The notes under the pieces: generated by a model
What the model saw: only the letters and a program-made list of their open reading frames with translations
The model's database searches: none
Told to the model about the DNA's origin: nothing
Shown here: positions 1-8,512 of the stretch, in pieces
Layout of the letters: every line of letters starts with the position of its first letter
Numbering within the stretch: position 1 is the first letter of the stretch
Program-made: the position numbers and the translations under genes
NCBI GenBank assembly: GCA_002441125.1
Contig: DJVI01000024.1
Span: 31,163-95,162, forward strand
Length of the DNA: 64,000 bases
Direction: 5' to 3'
From: Caldifarciminota bacterium UBA6260
Lineage (GTDB): Bacteria; Hydrothermota; 32-111

Positions 1-1632
1 ATGCTTAGAGGTTGTTTCATCAGACAGAACGCAGCTGGAATATATTCCTATCTACCTTTGGGTCTTATGGTTATTGAGAATATAAGAAGGATAATAAAAG
101 AGGAGATGGATAGAATTGGAGGTCAGGAACTACTTCTCCCAGTTCTGACACCAAAAGAGATATGGGAAGAGAGCGGTAGGTGGAAAGATTTTGGTGATGA
201 GATGTTCAGGGTGAAAGATAGGAAAGGGAGAGATTTCGCGATGAGCCCGACACATGAAGAGATAATTACAGATCTTGCGAGAAGAGAGATAAAATCTTAC
301 AGAGACCTTCCACAGATCTGGTATCAGATACAGACAAAGTTCAGGGATGAACCAAGACCTAGGAGTGGATTACTTAGGGTGAGACAGTTCGAGATGAAAG
401 ATTCATATTCTCTCGATAAAGATTTTGAAGGGTTGAGTATCTCCTATGAAAAACATAGAGAGGCTTACACGAGGATTTTCAAAAGATGTGGACTGAACTT
501 TGCGGTTGTCGAAGCAGCGAGTGGTTTGATGGGAGGGAGAAAATCTCAGGAATTTATGGCTTTTTCTGATGTGGGCGAAAGTAATGTTGTGATATGCGAA
601 AATTGTAATAATGCTATGAATACTGAGGTCGCGAGACCATTCATAGAAAGAGCAGAAGATGTTGATGGAAATCTGAGTGAAGTTCATACACCTGTTGAAG
701 GTTCTATTGAAAGTATAAGTGATTTTTTGAAAATCGATAAGAGTAAACTTTTCAAATCAATTCTTCTTATAGCTAACAGTCAACCTGTATTCGTTATTTT
801 GCCAGGTGACAGGGATATAGATGAGGATAAGTTGGTTTTGATATTCGGTGAACTTTTTAGATACGCAACGGATGAAGAGATAGAAAAATATTGTAAAGCA
901 CCAAAAGGTTATATTTCTCCTGTTAATCTTGATATACCTGTTTATGCTGATCTATCGTTGAAAAGTAGAAAGGGACTTGTATCCGGTGCAAACAAAAAAG
1001 ATTACCATTTCATAAATATAAATATCGATAGGGATATAAAAAATGTAAAATATGTTGATGTGATAAAATTGAAAGAAAACGATAGATGTGAAAAATGTAA
1101 AGGTAAATTGCACATCAAAAAGACTATAGAGATAGGACACATATTCCAGCTTGGAACAAAATATTCAGAATCTATGAAAGCTGAGTATCTGACACAAAAT
1201 GGTGAAAGAAAACCGATAGTTATGGGTTCATATGGAATAGGTTTAGGCAGAGTGGCATCAACAATAGTTGAACAGAATAATGATGAGAATGGGATAATAT
1301 GGCCTATATCTGTCGCTCCATTCAAATTGATAATAATACCTTTGAATGTTAAAGAGAAAAAAATTATGGATGAAGCTATAAATCTTTACAACAGATTTTC
1401 AATTTATGATGCTCTACTTGATGATAGGGATCTGACTCCCGGAAACAAGTTTAAGGATGCTGATCTTATCGGTATACCATTCAAAATAATTTTTGGTAAC
1501 AAATTTTTGAATGAAGGTAAAGTTGAAATCGCAAGAAGGAGAGATAATCAAAGGTTTATTGTTGATAAAGAAAATGTTTTTGATAAAATAAATCAATTGA
1601 TAAAAGAAGAGATGGAGAGATACAATGTATGA
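1..1632 (+). CDS. proS: Prolyl-tRNA synthetase, 5' end cut by the window
   Basis: Charges tRNA-Pro with proline in the cytoplasm. The bacterial-type (ProS type 1) class II core is visible: motif 2 region with FRDE around residue 115, motif 3 'GSYGIGLGRVAST' near residue 410, and an insertion of about 150 residues between them corresponding to the Ala-tRNA(Pro) editing domain. The first base of the window is the A of an ATG, but that Met aligns with an internal Met of the family ('LMLRAG' in E. coli), so roughly 25 N-terminal residues probably lie upstream of the window. It overlaps rimP by 8 bases, which suggests translational coupling and co-transcription with the nusA-infB operon. Confidence 0.96.
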   Translation: MLRGCFIRQNAAGIYSYLPLGLMVIENIRRIIKEEMDRIGGQELLLPVLTPKEIWEESGRWKDFGDEMFRVKDRKGRDFAMSPTHEEIITDLARREIKSYRDLPQIWYQIQTKFRDEPRPRSGLLRVRQFEMKDSYSLDKDFEGLSISYEKHREAYTRIFKRCGLNFAVVEAASGLMGGRKSQEFMAFSDVGESNVVICENCNNAMNTEVARPFIERAEDVDGNLSEVHTPVEGSIESISDFLKIDKSKLFKSILLIANSQPVFVILPGDRDIDEDKLVLIFGELFRYATDEEIEKYCKAPKGYISPVNLDIPVYADLSLKSRKGLVSGANKKDYHFININIDRDIKNVKYVDVIKLKENDRCEKCKGKLHIKKTIEIGHIFQLGTKYSESMKAEYLTQNGERKPIVMGSYGIGLGRVASTIVEQNNDENGIIWPISVAPFKLIIIPLNVKEKKIMDEAINLYNRFSIYDALLDDRDLTPGNKFKDADLIGIPFKIIFGNKFLNEGKVEIARRRDNQRFIVDKENVFDKINQLIKEEMERYNV

Positions 1633-1903
1633 AGAAAGAGAAGAAAAGATAAAAAATCTTGCGGAAAAACTCTTAAGTAGAGAGGATTACATTGAAGAGA
1701 AGATTAAACTTGTAAAAGTTTTTGTCTCAAAATCAATAAATCCACATATTAGAATTTTTCTTGACAAAGAAGGTGGAATAAAAATTAAAGATCTTGAAAA
1801 GTTTCATAAAGAGTTTGAAATTCTTCTTGATGTTGAAAAGATATGTGAAAAGAATTATGTTTTAGAGGTCTCCTCACCAGGGGAAGAAAAAGATAGGAGG
1901 TAA
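1625..1903 (+). CDS. rimP: RimP ribosome maturation factor, N-terminal domain only
   Basis: RimP assists maturation of the 30S subunit. The 92-residue product shows the N-terminal RimP domain, ending in the family signature 'LEVSSPG' near residues 80-86, and sits in the canonical place directly before nusA. Family members are usually about 150 residues and carry a second, SH3/Sm-like C-terminal domain. Here the frame stops 6 residues after the SSPG motif, and nusA begins one base later, so the second domain is absent rather than out of frame. The last codons (AGG AGG TAA) double as the nusA Shine-Dalgarno. Identity rests on the SSPG motif and on synteny. Confidence 0.8.
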   Translation: MYEEREEKIKNLAEKLLSREDYIEEKIKLVKVFVSKSINPHIRIFLDKEGGIKIKDLEKFHKEFEILLDVEKICEKNYVLEVSSPGEEKDRR

Positions 1904-1904
1904 A

Positions 1905-3194
1905 GTGAACAAGGAAAGAGAAAGGGAAATTATTGATGCTATAAAAGAGATAAGTGCAGTTAAGAATATCGATAAGAGTAAACTTTTAAAGATCGTTGAA
2001 GAATCTTTAAAATATGCCGTACAAAAGCACTATGGAGAAGATGGTGAATATAAAGTTACCATCAATGAAGCAACAGGTGAAATAAAGATAACAAGAGCAT
2101 TAACAATTGTCGAAAAAGTTGAAGAACCAAACATCGAGATAAGTTTGGAAGAGGTTTATGAACTTGTTCCTGAAAATTTAAGAGACAAGATAAAGTTGGG
2201 AGACAAATTTTTTGAAGAACTTCCTGTTGAAGAAGTGGGGAGAAGTGCTATAAATAAAATGAAACAGCTTATCAACCAAAAGGTTCTAACTGAGGAAAGA
2301 GAATCCCTGTTCAGCGAGTTCTCAGCAAAAGTTGGTATGCTCGTAAATGGTCATATAAAAAAGATAGATAAAGCGAGAGGATATGTTTATATTAACCTTG
2401 CGAGACTTGATGCCAAAATGTCTTTTGATGAAGCAATACCTGATGAGATTAAAAATTTCAGACAGGGTAAACTTTTGAAAGCAGTTATAATAGAGGTTAA
2501 GAAAAATAACAATAAGGATCCGGAAATATTTTTATCAAGAAAATCTGATGAGTTTTTGAAAAAATTACTTGAATTTGAAGTTCCAGAAATAGAAGAAGGA
2601 TCGGTTATTATAAAAGGTATAGCTCGTGAACCTGGGAAAAGAGCAAAAATATCTGTCATTTCCCTTGATGATAAAATTGATCCTGTCGGCGCTTGTGTTG
2701 GTGTTAAAGGTTCAAGGATACATACTATCATAAGAGAATTGAACAACGAACATATTGATATAATACAGTGGTCATCTGATCCAACTCTTTACACTCAAAG
2801 AGCCATCTCTCCGGGAACTATAATAAGAGCTTTCAAAAATGAAGAGATGAAGACTATGAAACTTGTTGTAAAAGATGATACGAAAGATAAAGCGATTGGT
2901 AAAGATGGTGTAAACATAAAACTCGCTTCTAAGTTGACAGGTTGGAATTTACAGGTGATTTCTGAAAGTGAATTCAGAGAAGAGGTAGGAAAAGGACTTG
3001 ATATAAATCCTATATACGAGTTAAAAGATATCACTGAAAACCAAAAGGAAAATCTTGTTAAGGCTGGATACAAGAGTATAGAAGAGATTGTTGAGAAAGG
3101 AATAGAAGAACTTGAAAATATACAGGGTTTTGGAAGAAAAACTGCTGAGAAAGTTATGAAAAGTGCACAGGAGTATTTAAAAGAAAGGGAGTAA
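1905..3194 (+). CDS. nusA: Transcription termination/antitermination factor NusA
   Basis: Binds RNA polymerase and nascent RNA and controls pausing, termination and antitermination. The 429-residue protein has the expected order: an N-terminal polymerase-binding domain (about 1-125), an S1 domain (about 130-200), and paired KH domains (about 215-345, with 'GVKGSRI' and 'GKDGVNIKLA'). A C-terminal helix-hairpin-helix segment ('IQGFGRKTAEKV') replaces the acidic repeats of E. coli NusA. The start is GTG, chosen because AGGAGG lies 5 bases upstream and overlaps the rimP stop. Followed 4 bases later by infB. Confidence 0.97.
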   Translation: MNKEREREIIDAIKEISAVKNIDKSKLLKIVEESLKYAVQKHYGEDGEYKVTINEATGEIKITRALTIVEKVEEPNIEISLEEVYELVPENLRDKIKLGDKFFEELPVEEVGRSAINKMKQLINQKVLTEERESLFSEFSAKVGMLVNGHIKKIDKARGYVYINLARLDAKMSFDEAIPDEIKNFRQGKLLKAVIIEVKKNNNKDPEIFLSRKSDEFLKKLLEFEVPEIEEGSVIIKGIAREPGKRAKISVISLDDKIDPVGACVGVKGSRIHTIIRELNNEHIDIIQWSSDPTLYTQRAISPGTIIRAFKNEEMKTMKLVVKDDTKDKAIGKDGVNIKLASKLTGWNLQVISESEFREEVGKGLDINPIYELKDITENQKENLVKAGYKSIEEIVEKGIEELENIQGFGRKTAEKVMKSAQEYLKERE

Positions 3195-3198
3195 GATA

Positions 3199-5913
3199 AT
3201 GCCTAAAAAGAAAGAGAAAGAAATTGTTTTGAAAGAACTTGCAAAAGAGATAAAAGTTAAAAGTGATGAGATAATTAATTTTCTTAATAAAAAGGGGAAA
3301 AAGAATTTAGAAGAGAACTCTTTAATAGATAGTGAAACAGTTATTGAAATAAAAGATCATTTTAAAGAGTTGGCACAGAAAAAAAGTAAAACGAAAAAAA
3401 GTGAAGTAAAGAAAGAGAAATCTGAAAAAGAAGAGAAAAAAACAACAAAGAAAACTACCTCTAAAAGTGGGAAAACTGAAAAGAAGAAAAAGGTAGCAAA
3501 AGTTGAAACAAAAAAAGAAGAAGTTGAAGAGATAATTGAGGATGAAGAAGTTGAGGAAACAGAAAAAAAACCGAAGAGAAGATTTTCTGGTATTGAATTT
3601 ATAACTGAGGTAAAAGAGGAAGAGATAAAAAAGGAAGAAAAGGTTGAAGAGGAAAAGAAAAGTGTTGCTGAGGAAATAAAGAAAGAAGAAAAGGTTGAAG
3701 AAAAAATCCCAGAAGTTAAAGAGGTAAAAGAGATTAAACCTGAAGTTAAACCATTAGAAGAAAAGAAAGACTTCAACATAAAAAACATGCAGGAAGTTGA
3801 AGTAGAAAAGAAGGAAACTATTGAAAACCAGAAAATAGAAAGTCAGAGGGTTGAAAAGAAACCACCTTTCGAGAAAAAAGTTGAAAGGTATGAAAAGAGA
3901 GAAAGGAAAGATTTTTATAACAAAGGAAGACAAAATTATCCCCCGAAGTTTGAAGAAGTTAAACCTATTTTTGAACCTGATAAAAAGTTCGTTACTTCAG
4001 AAGAGATAACAAAAGGGAAAAAAGGGAAAAAGAAAAAAGTAATAGATGAAAAGGTTATTGAAAAATCGATACAAAAAACTATTAAAGCGATAAGAGCTGG
4101 AGAACTTTCTCATAAGAAAAAATATAAAGAGAAACCTAAAGATATAAAAGAAGAAGGCGAAACAAAAAAAATTGCTATCTCAGATTTTATAGTTCTTTCA
4201 GATCTTGCTGACAGAATCAATGTTGATCCAGTCGAACTTATTGAAAAAGGTATTGAACTCGGTTTAATGGTTACAATAAACCAAAGAATAGATTTTGAAA
4301 CCGCATCTTTACTACTTATGGAGTTTGGATACGATGTTGAAAAAATAGCACCAGAAATAGAAGAGAAAACAAAAAAGGAAGAGGATGAAGAGAAGGAAAA
4401 GTATGAACTTTTAAAAAGGCCACCTGTTATAACTATAATGGGTCATGTTGATCATGGAAAAACAACATTAATTGATTTTTTAAGAAAATCGAGAATAGCT
4501 GATTCAGAATATGGTAAGATAACGCAGGATTTGGGAGCTTACACTGTAAATACAAAACATGGATTAATAACAATTCTCGATACTCCCGGCCATGAAGCTT
4601 TCACTGCGATGAGGGCAAGGGGAGCACAGATAACAGATATAGCAGTTATTGTTATAGCGGCCAACGATGGTGTTCAACCTCAAACAATAGAAGCAATTAA
4701 CCATTGTAAACTTGCAAATGTTCCAATCATAGTAGCTATCAATAAAATAGATCTTCCTGAAAGTGATATAAACAGAGTGAAGAGGGAACTGCTCAATATA
4801 AATGTTGTTCCAGATGAATTTGGTGGTAATGTCCCTGTTGTTCCAATCTCTGCAAAAACTGGTAAAAATATTGAAGAGTTACTTGAAACTATAGCTATAC
4901 AAGCAGAATTACTTGATCTAAAAGCACCATACGAAGGTTCTGTTAAGGGAACTGTAATAGAGATAAAACAGGATAAAGGTCTTGGTGCAATTTTCAACTG
5001 TATTATTCAAAAAGGTACTCTGAAAAAGGATGATTTTTTTGTAGTGGGAAAGATTTATGGAAAAGTTAGGAAGATGTTGAACGAATTTAAACAGGAAGTA
5101 CATCAAGCTACACCAGGGATACCAATAATGATAGTTGGTGCTAACGAGTTACCTGAAGTTGGAGATATGTTAACAACAGTTGAAAATGAAAAGACAGCTA
5201 AAGATATTGCAAGGGAGAGATATTTCGCTTATAGAGAGCAGCTCCTCAAAAAGAGAGAGATAACATCTCTTGATGGTTTTGAAAAACAACTTGAGATAAT
5301 GAAGAAAAAGGAACTTAATATAATTATCAAAGGAAAGGCTTACGGTTCGATAGAAGCTCTTGCAGATTCCTTACAAATGTTATCAAATGAAGATGCTATC
5401 GTTAATGTTGTTTTAAAAGATGTTGGGATTGTCACGGAAAATGATGTTAACGCAGCTGTAGCATCAAAAGGAATGATAATCGCATTTGACACTTCCGTTG
5501 ATCCAAATGCGAGAGCAAAAGCCAAAACTGAAGGTATAATAATAAAACAGTATAATGTTATTTACGATGTTATAGACGATATTAAAAATGCTTTAAAATC
5601 TTTCAAAGAAGTTGTTTATGAAAATAAAATTATTGGAACAGCTGAGGTAAGGGAACTTTTCAAAATTTCAAGGTTGGGAACAATCGCAGGACTTTATGTC
5701 CTTGATGGGAAAATAGTTAGAAACTCTATGATAAACATTTTAAGAAATGGTAATGACCTTGGTTCATATTCAATCAAAACTTTGAAAAGATTTAAAGACG
5801 ATGTTAAAGAGGTCGAAGCCGGATACGAATGCGCAGTATTACTTGATGGTTTCGATGATATTGAAAAAGGTGATATATTCAAATGTATCATTAAAGTTGA
5901 AAAGAAAGATTGA
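3199..5913 (+). CDS. infB: Translation initiation factor IF-2
   Basis: GTPase that brings initiator tRNA to the ribosome. Residues 1-55 form an IF2_N-like domain. Residues about 60-320 are a low-complexity Lys/Glu-rich linker, followed by a second IF2_N-like module near 325-375. The G domain has GHVDHGKT at 415-422, DTPGH at 461-465 and NKID at 515-518, with SAK further on. The EF-Tu-like domain 2 and C-terminal domains follow to residue 904. The switch I segment reads 'ITQDLGAY' where most bacterial IF-2 proteins have ITQHIGAY. The stop TGA overlaps the ATG of the next gene by one base. Confidence 0.97.
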   Translation: MPKKKEKEIVLKELAKEIKVKSDEIINFLNKKGKKNLEENSLIDSETVIEIKDHFKELAQKKSKTKKSEVKKEKSEKEEKKTTKKTTSKSGKTEKKKKVAKVETKKEEVEEIIEDEEVEETEKKPKRRFSGIEFITEVKEEEIKKEEKVEEEKKSVAEEIKKEEKVEEKIPEVKEVKEIKPEVKPLEEKKDFNIKNMQEVEVEKKETIENQKIESQRVEKKPPFEKKVERYEKRERKDFYNKGRQNYPPKFEEVKPIFEPDKKFVTSEEITKGKKGKKKKVIDEKVIEKSIQKTIKAIRAGELSHKKKYKEKPKDIKEEGETKKIAISDFIVLSDLADRINVDPVELIEKGIELGLMVTINQRIDFETASLLLMEFGYDVEKIAPEIEEKTKKEEDEEKEKYELLKRPPVITIMGHVDHGKTTLIDFLRKSRIADSEYGKITQDLGAYTVNTKHGLITILDTPGHEAFTAMRARGAQITDIAVIVIAANDGVQPQTIEAINHCKLANVPIIVAINKIDLPESDINRVKRELLNINVVPDEFGGNVPVVPISAKTGKNIEELLETIAIQAELLDLKAPYEGSVKGTVIEIKQDKGLGAIFNCIIQKGTLKKDDFFVVGKIYGKVRKMLNEFKQEVHQATPGIPIMIVGANELPEVGDMLTTVENEKTAKDIARERYFAYREQLLKKREITSLDGFEKQLEIMKKKELNIIIKGKAYGSIEALADSLQMLSNEDAIVNVVLKDVGIVTENDVNAAVASKGMIIAFDTSVDPNARAKAKTEGIIIKQYNVIYDVIDDIKNALKSFKEVVYENKIIGTAEVRELFKISRLGTIAGLYVLDGKIVRNSMINILRNGNDLGSYSIKTLKRFKDDVKEVEAGYECAVLLDGFDDIEKGDIFKCIIKVEKKD

Positions 5914-6194
5914 TGAAAATCACAGCGTTAAGAATAGAACTTTTTATTAAAGAATCGCAGAGTTTAAAAGATAAGAGGAGAGTGATCAAATCTTTGATCG
6001 AGAGGATAAAAAACAGATACAATGTTTCTATAGCAGAGGTGGGAGATAACGATTCTTATAAAAAATCTACAATCGGTCTTGCATTAGTTTCTAACGATGT
6101 GAAATTCAACGACAGACAGGTGAAAGAGATTTTAGATTTTATCGACGCGAATCCTTTAGTAATGATAATTAAAAGTGAGACGGAAATATGGTAA
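5913..6194 (+). CDS. ylxP: YlxP/DUF503 family protein
   Basis: Small DUF503 protein of 93 residues. The family typically sits between infB and rbfA, as here, and is generally assumed to act in ribosome or RNA-related processes, although its biochemical role is not established. The family signature 'LRIELFI...SLKDKRRV' is present at the N-terminus. I chose the ATG at 5913, which overlaps the infB stop as TGATG, over an in-frame TTG three bases upstream. The 3' end overlaps rbfA by 7 bases, so the block is probably translationally coupled. Confidence 0.85.
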   Translation: MKITALRIELFIKESQSLKDKRRVIKSLIERIKNRYNVSIAEVGDNDSYKKSTIGLALVSNDVKFNDRQVKEILDFIDANPLVMIIKSETEIW

Positions 6195-6541
6195 GTGAAA
6201 GAAGACATAAAAGGATAGAATCCGAAATTTTAAAGGTGGTTTCTATTTCCCTTGAATATATAAAAGATCCCAAATTGAAATTGATAACCTTTACAAGAGT
6301 AGAGGTTACCGATGATTTAAAATACGCTACCATCTTTTATATAGCACATAAAAAGAAAGATTATATTCCAGTCCATCTTGAAAAAGCCAAGGGTTTTTTT
6401 AGGGGGCATATAAGTGAAAAAGTAAATTTGCGAAAAACTCCTGAAATTAAATTCAAATATGATGATGGACTTGAATACCAGATAAAAATCGAAAATATTC
6501 TTCAAGAGTTAAAGGATGAAGAAGATAGTAGAGAAAATTAA
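6188..6541 (+). CDS. rbfA: Ribosome-binding factor A
   Basis: Single KH-type domain protein of 117 residues that helps 16S rRNA 5'-end processing and 30S maturation, notably in the cold. The N-terminal pattern 'RRHKRIESEI', the central 'ITFTRVEVTDDLKYATIF' region and a family-typical length support it, as does its position between ylxP and a DHH phosphoesterase, the standard order in many bacteria. It overlaps both neighbours (7 bases upstream, 26 bases downstream). Confidence 0.92.
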   Translation: MVSERRHKRIESEILKVVSISLEYIKDPKLKLITFTRVEVTDDLKYATIFYIAHKKKDYIPVHLEKAKGFFRGHISEKVNLRKTPEIKFKYDDGLEYQIKIENILQELKDEEDSREN

Positions 6542-7472
6542 AAGAGCAAAAAAGATCCTTGTTGTTTCACATAAAAGACCTGATGGTGATTCGATAGGAT
6601 CACAGATAGGGCTTCTTCTTGCGTTAAAAAAGATTAAAAAAGATATTTACTGTCTCAATGAGGATGAAGTTCCAGAAACTTTTCTTTTTTTGAAAGGTTG
6701 TGAATTAATAAAAAATGAAATCCCTTTGAATAAAAAATTTGATCTTATAGTGACCCTTGATATGTCAGACTTATCGAGATCTGGAGAGAGGATAGAAAAA
6801 TTTTTGAAAGAACTATTAGAGAAAAAAATTTTTCTTATAAACATTGACCATCATGATTCCAACACAAATTTTGGTGATGAGAATTATATTGATATACATT
6901 CAAGCTCAACTTCAGAAATAGTTTTTAAAATGTTAAAAAAATTGAATACAAAATTCGATAAGGATATTGTCAACTCTCTTTATACTGGAATGGTTTCAGA
7001 TACTGGAAACTTTCTTTTTGAAAACACAAAATCTGAAACATTTAAACTCGCTTCCGAGATGATAAAACTGGGAGCGGAAAGGCAGAAGATCTCAAATGAG
7101 GTCTATATGTCAAGACCTTTCCAAAAAGTGAAACTCATTTCAAGAGTTATTGAAAGGGCAAAATTTATTGATGATAAAGTTTATTCCTTTATAAAACTTT
7201 CAGATTTTAAAGAGTTGAATGCTAAAAAAGAATATACGGATGGAATTGTTAACGAACTTTTAAAAATAAAAGGTGTTGGTTTCGCTGTTCTTTTAACTGA
7301 GGAAGATGACCAAATCAGAATATCTTTCAGAAGTAAAACGGAAAGATACAATGCTGATCTTTTCGCGAGAAAATTTAATGGCGGTGGACACTATTATGCT
7401 GCAGGTGGCAGATCCGAAGATACTATTGAAAATACGATCAAAAATCTTGAAAAAGAACTCAACTCATTATGA
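6516..7472 (+). CDS. nrnA: DHH/DHHA1 phosphoesterase, NrnA-like
   Basis: Probable oligoribonuclease (nanoRNase) and/or pAp phosphatase, with two metal ions at the active site. The 318-residue protein has the DHH-family motifs HKRPDGDS (19-26), a central 'LDMSD' (81-85) and DHH (111-113), followed by a DHHA1 domain with the RNA/nucleotide-binding 'GGGHYYAAGG' near the C-terminus. The rbfA-nrnA order is common in bacteria; truB, which often follows, is not here. The start ATG lies inside the rbfA tail, and the end overlaps the next gene as ATGA. Confidence 0.93.
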   Translation: MKKIVEKIKRAKKILVVSHKRPDGDSIGSQIGLLLALKKIKKDIYCLNEDEVPETFLFLKGCELIKNEIPLNKKFDLIVTLDMSDLSRSGERIEKFLKELLEKKIFLINIDHHDSNTNFGDENYIDIHSSSTSEIVFKMLKKLNTKFDKDIVNSLYTGMVSDTGNFLFENTKSETFKLASEMIKLGAERQKISNEVYMSRPFQKVKLISRVIERAKFIDDKVYSFIKLSDFKELNAKKEYTDGIVNELLKIKGVGFAVLLTEEDDQIRISFRSKTERYNADLFARKFNGGGHYYAAGGRSEDTIENTIKNLEKELNSL

Positions 7473-8512
7473 AAAAAATTGTTGTTCTAATAGGAGCAAG
7501 ACCACAGTTTATTAAACACGCTCCAGTAAATATACAGTTAAAAAAATTTTTTAAATTGATACTTGTCCATTCTGGTCAACATTACGATTATGCTATGTCA
7601 GAGATATTTTTTAAATCTTTAAAACTACCAAAACCTGATTACAATTTGGAAGTTGGTTCAAAAACTCACGCACAGCAAACAGGTGAGATAATGGAAAAGT
7701 TTGAAAATGTTCTAATCAAAGAAAAACCTGCTGGAGTTATTGTATACGGTGATACAAACACAACACTCGCTGGTGCTATAACAACTTCAAAACTGAACAT
7801 TCCTCTTGTTCACATTGAAGCTGGGCTTAGGAGTAAAAACATTTTTATGCCAGAAGAGATTAACAGGATAGTAACTGACAGGATATCGGATCATCTTTTC
7901 GCACCATCTAAATCTGCTCTTTTGAATTTAAAAAAAGAAGGATTGAATGGAATATTTTCAGGTGATGTCATGTTTGATCTTTTTCTAATGTGTGAAAAAG
8001 ATATTGAAAGAAAAATAGATAAGGATCTTGTAGAAAAAGTAAAAGCCAAAGATTTTGCTTTATTAACCATACATAGAGAATCCAACACAAAAAAAGAAAG
8101 TTTGAAAAAAATTTTAAAGAATCTAACGAGGTTGAAATATAGGATAATTTTCCCAGTGCATCCAAGAACAAAAAATGTTCTCACCGGTCAAAAGAATTAT
8201 AAAAATATTGAATTCATCCAGCCTGTAGGTTATTTTGAAACTCTCTTTCTTTTAAAAAATTGCAGGATGGTTTTAACAGATTCTGGAGGTTTGCAGAAGG
8301 AAGCTTATTTTGCAAAAAAACCTTGTGTCACACTTAGAAGTGAAACTGAATGGGAGGAAACTGTAAAATCAGGATACAATATCCTTTCTCCTTTTGGTGA
8401 AAATGTCGATGAGAATATTGAAAGAAAATTCAAGAAAAAAAAGTATGAAAATTTTTATGGTGATGGAAACGCATCAAGGATAATAGCGGATAAACTGAAG
8501 GAGTTATTATGA
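7469..8512 (+). CDS. wecB: UDP-N-acetylglucosamine 2-epimerase (copy 1)
   Basis: Interconverts UDP-GlcNAc and UDP-ManNAc for surface glycans. The 347-residue protein starts with 'GARPQFIKHAPV' (family pattern G-x-RP-x-x-K) and carries 'VYGDTNTTLAGA', 'HIEAGLRS' and 'DSGGLQKEA', all typical of the non-hydrolysing WecB family. It overlaps nrnA and purH by 4 bases each (ATGA), so it belongs to this housekeeping operon and is separated from the polysaccharide locus, which has its own divergent WecB-family gene (24537-25667). Exact substrate cannot be decided from sequence alone. Confidence 0.92.
   Translation: MKKIVVLIGARPQFIKHAPVNIQLKKFFKLILVHSGQHYDYAMSEIFFKSLKLPKPDYNLEVGSKTHAQQTGEIMEKFENVLIKEKPAGVIVYGDTNTTLAGAITTSKLNIPLVHIEAGLRSKNIFMPEEINRIVTDRISDHLFAPSKSALLNLKKEGLNGIFSGDVMFDLFLMCEKDIERKIDKDLVEKVKAKDFALLTIHRESNTKKESLKKILKNLTRLKYRIIFPVHPRTKNVLTGQKNYKNIEFIQPVGYFETLFLLKNCRMVLTDSGGLQKEAYFAKKPCVTLRSETEWEETVKSGYNILSPFGENVDENIERKFKKKKYENFYGDGNASRIIADKLKELL

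Noticed and set aside
3357..3788. Long antisense ORF (143 codons, Ser/Phe-rich) opposite infB
   Set aside because: It is the mirror of the Lys/Glu-rich linker codons; composition follows from the sense strand and there is no Shine-Dalgarno.
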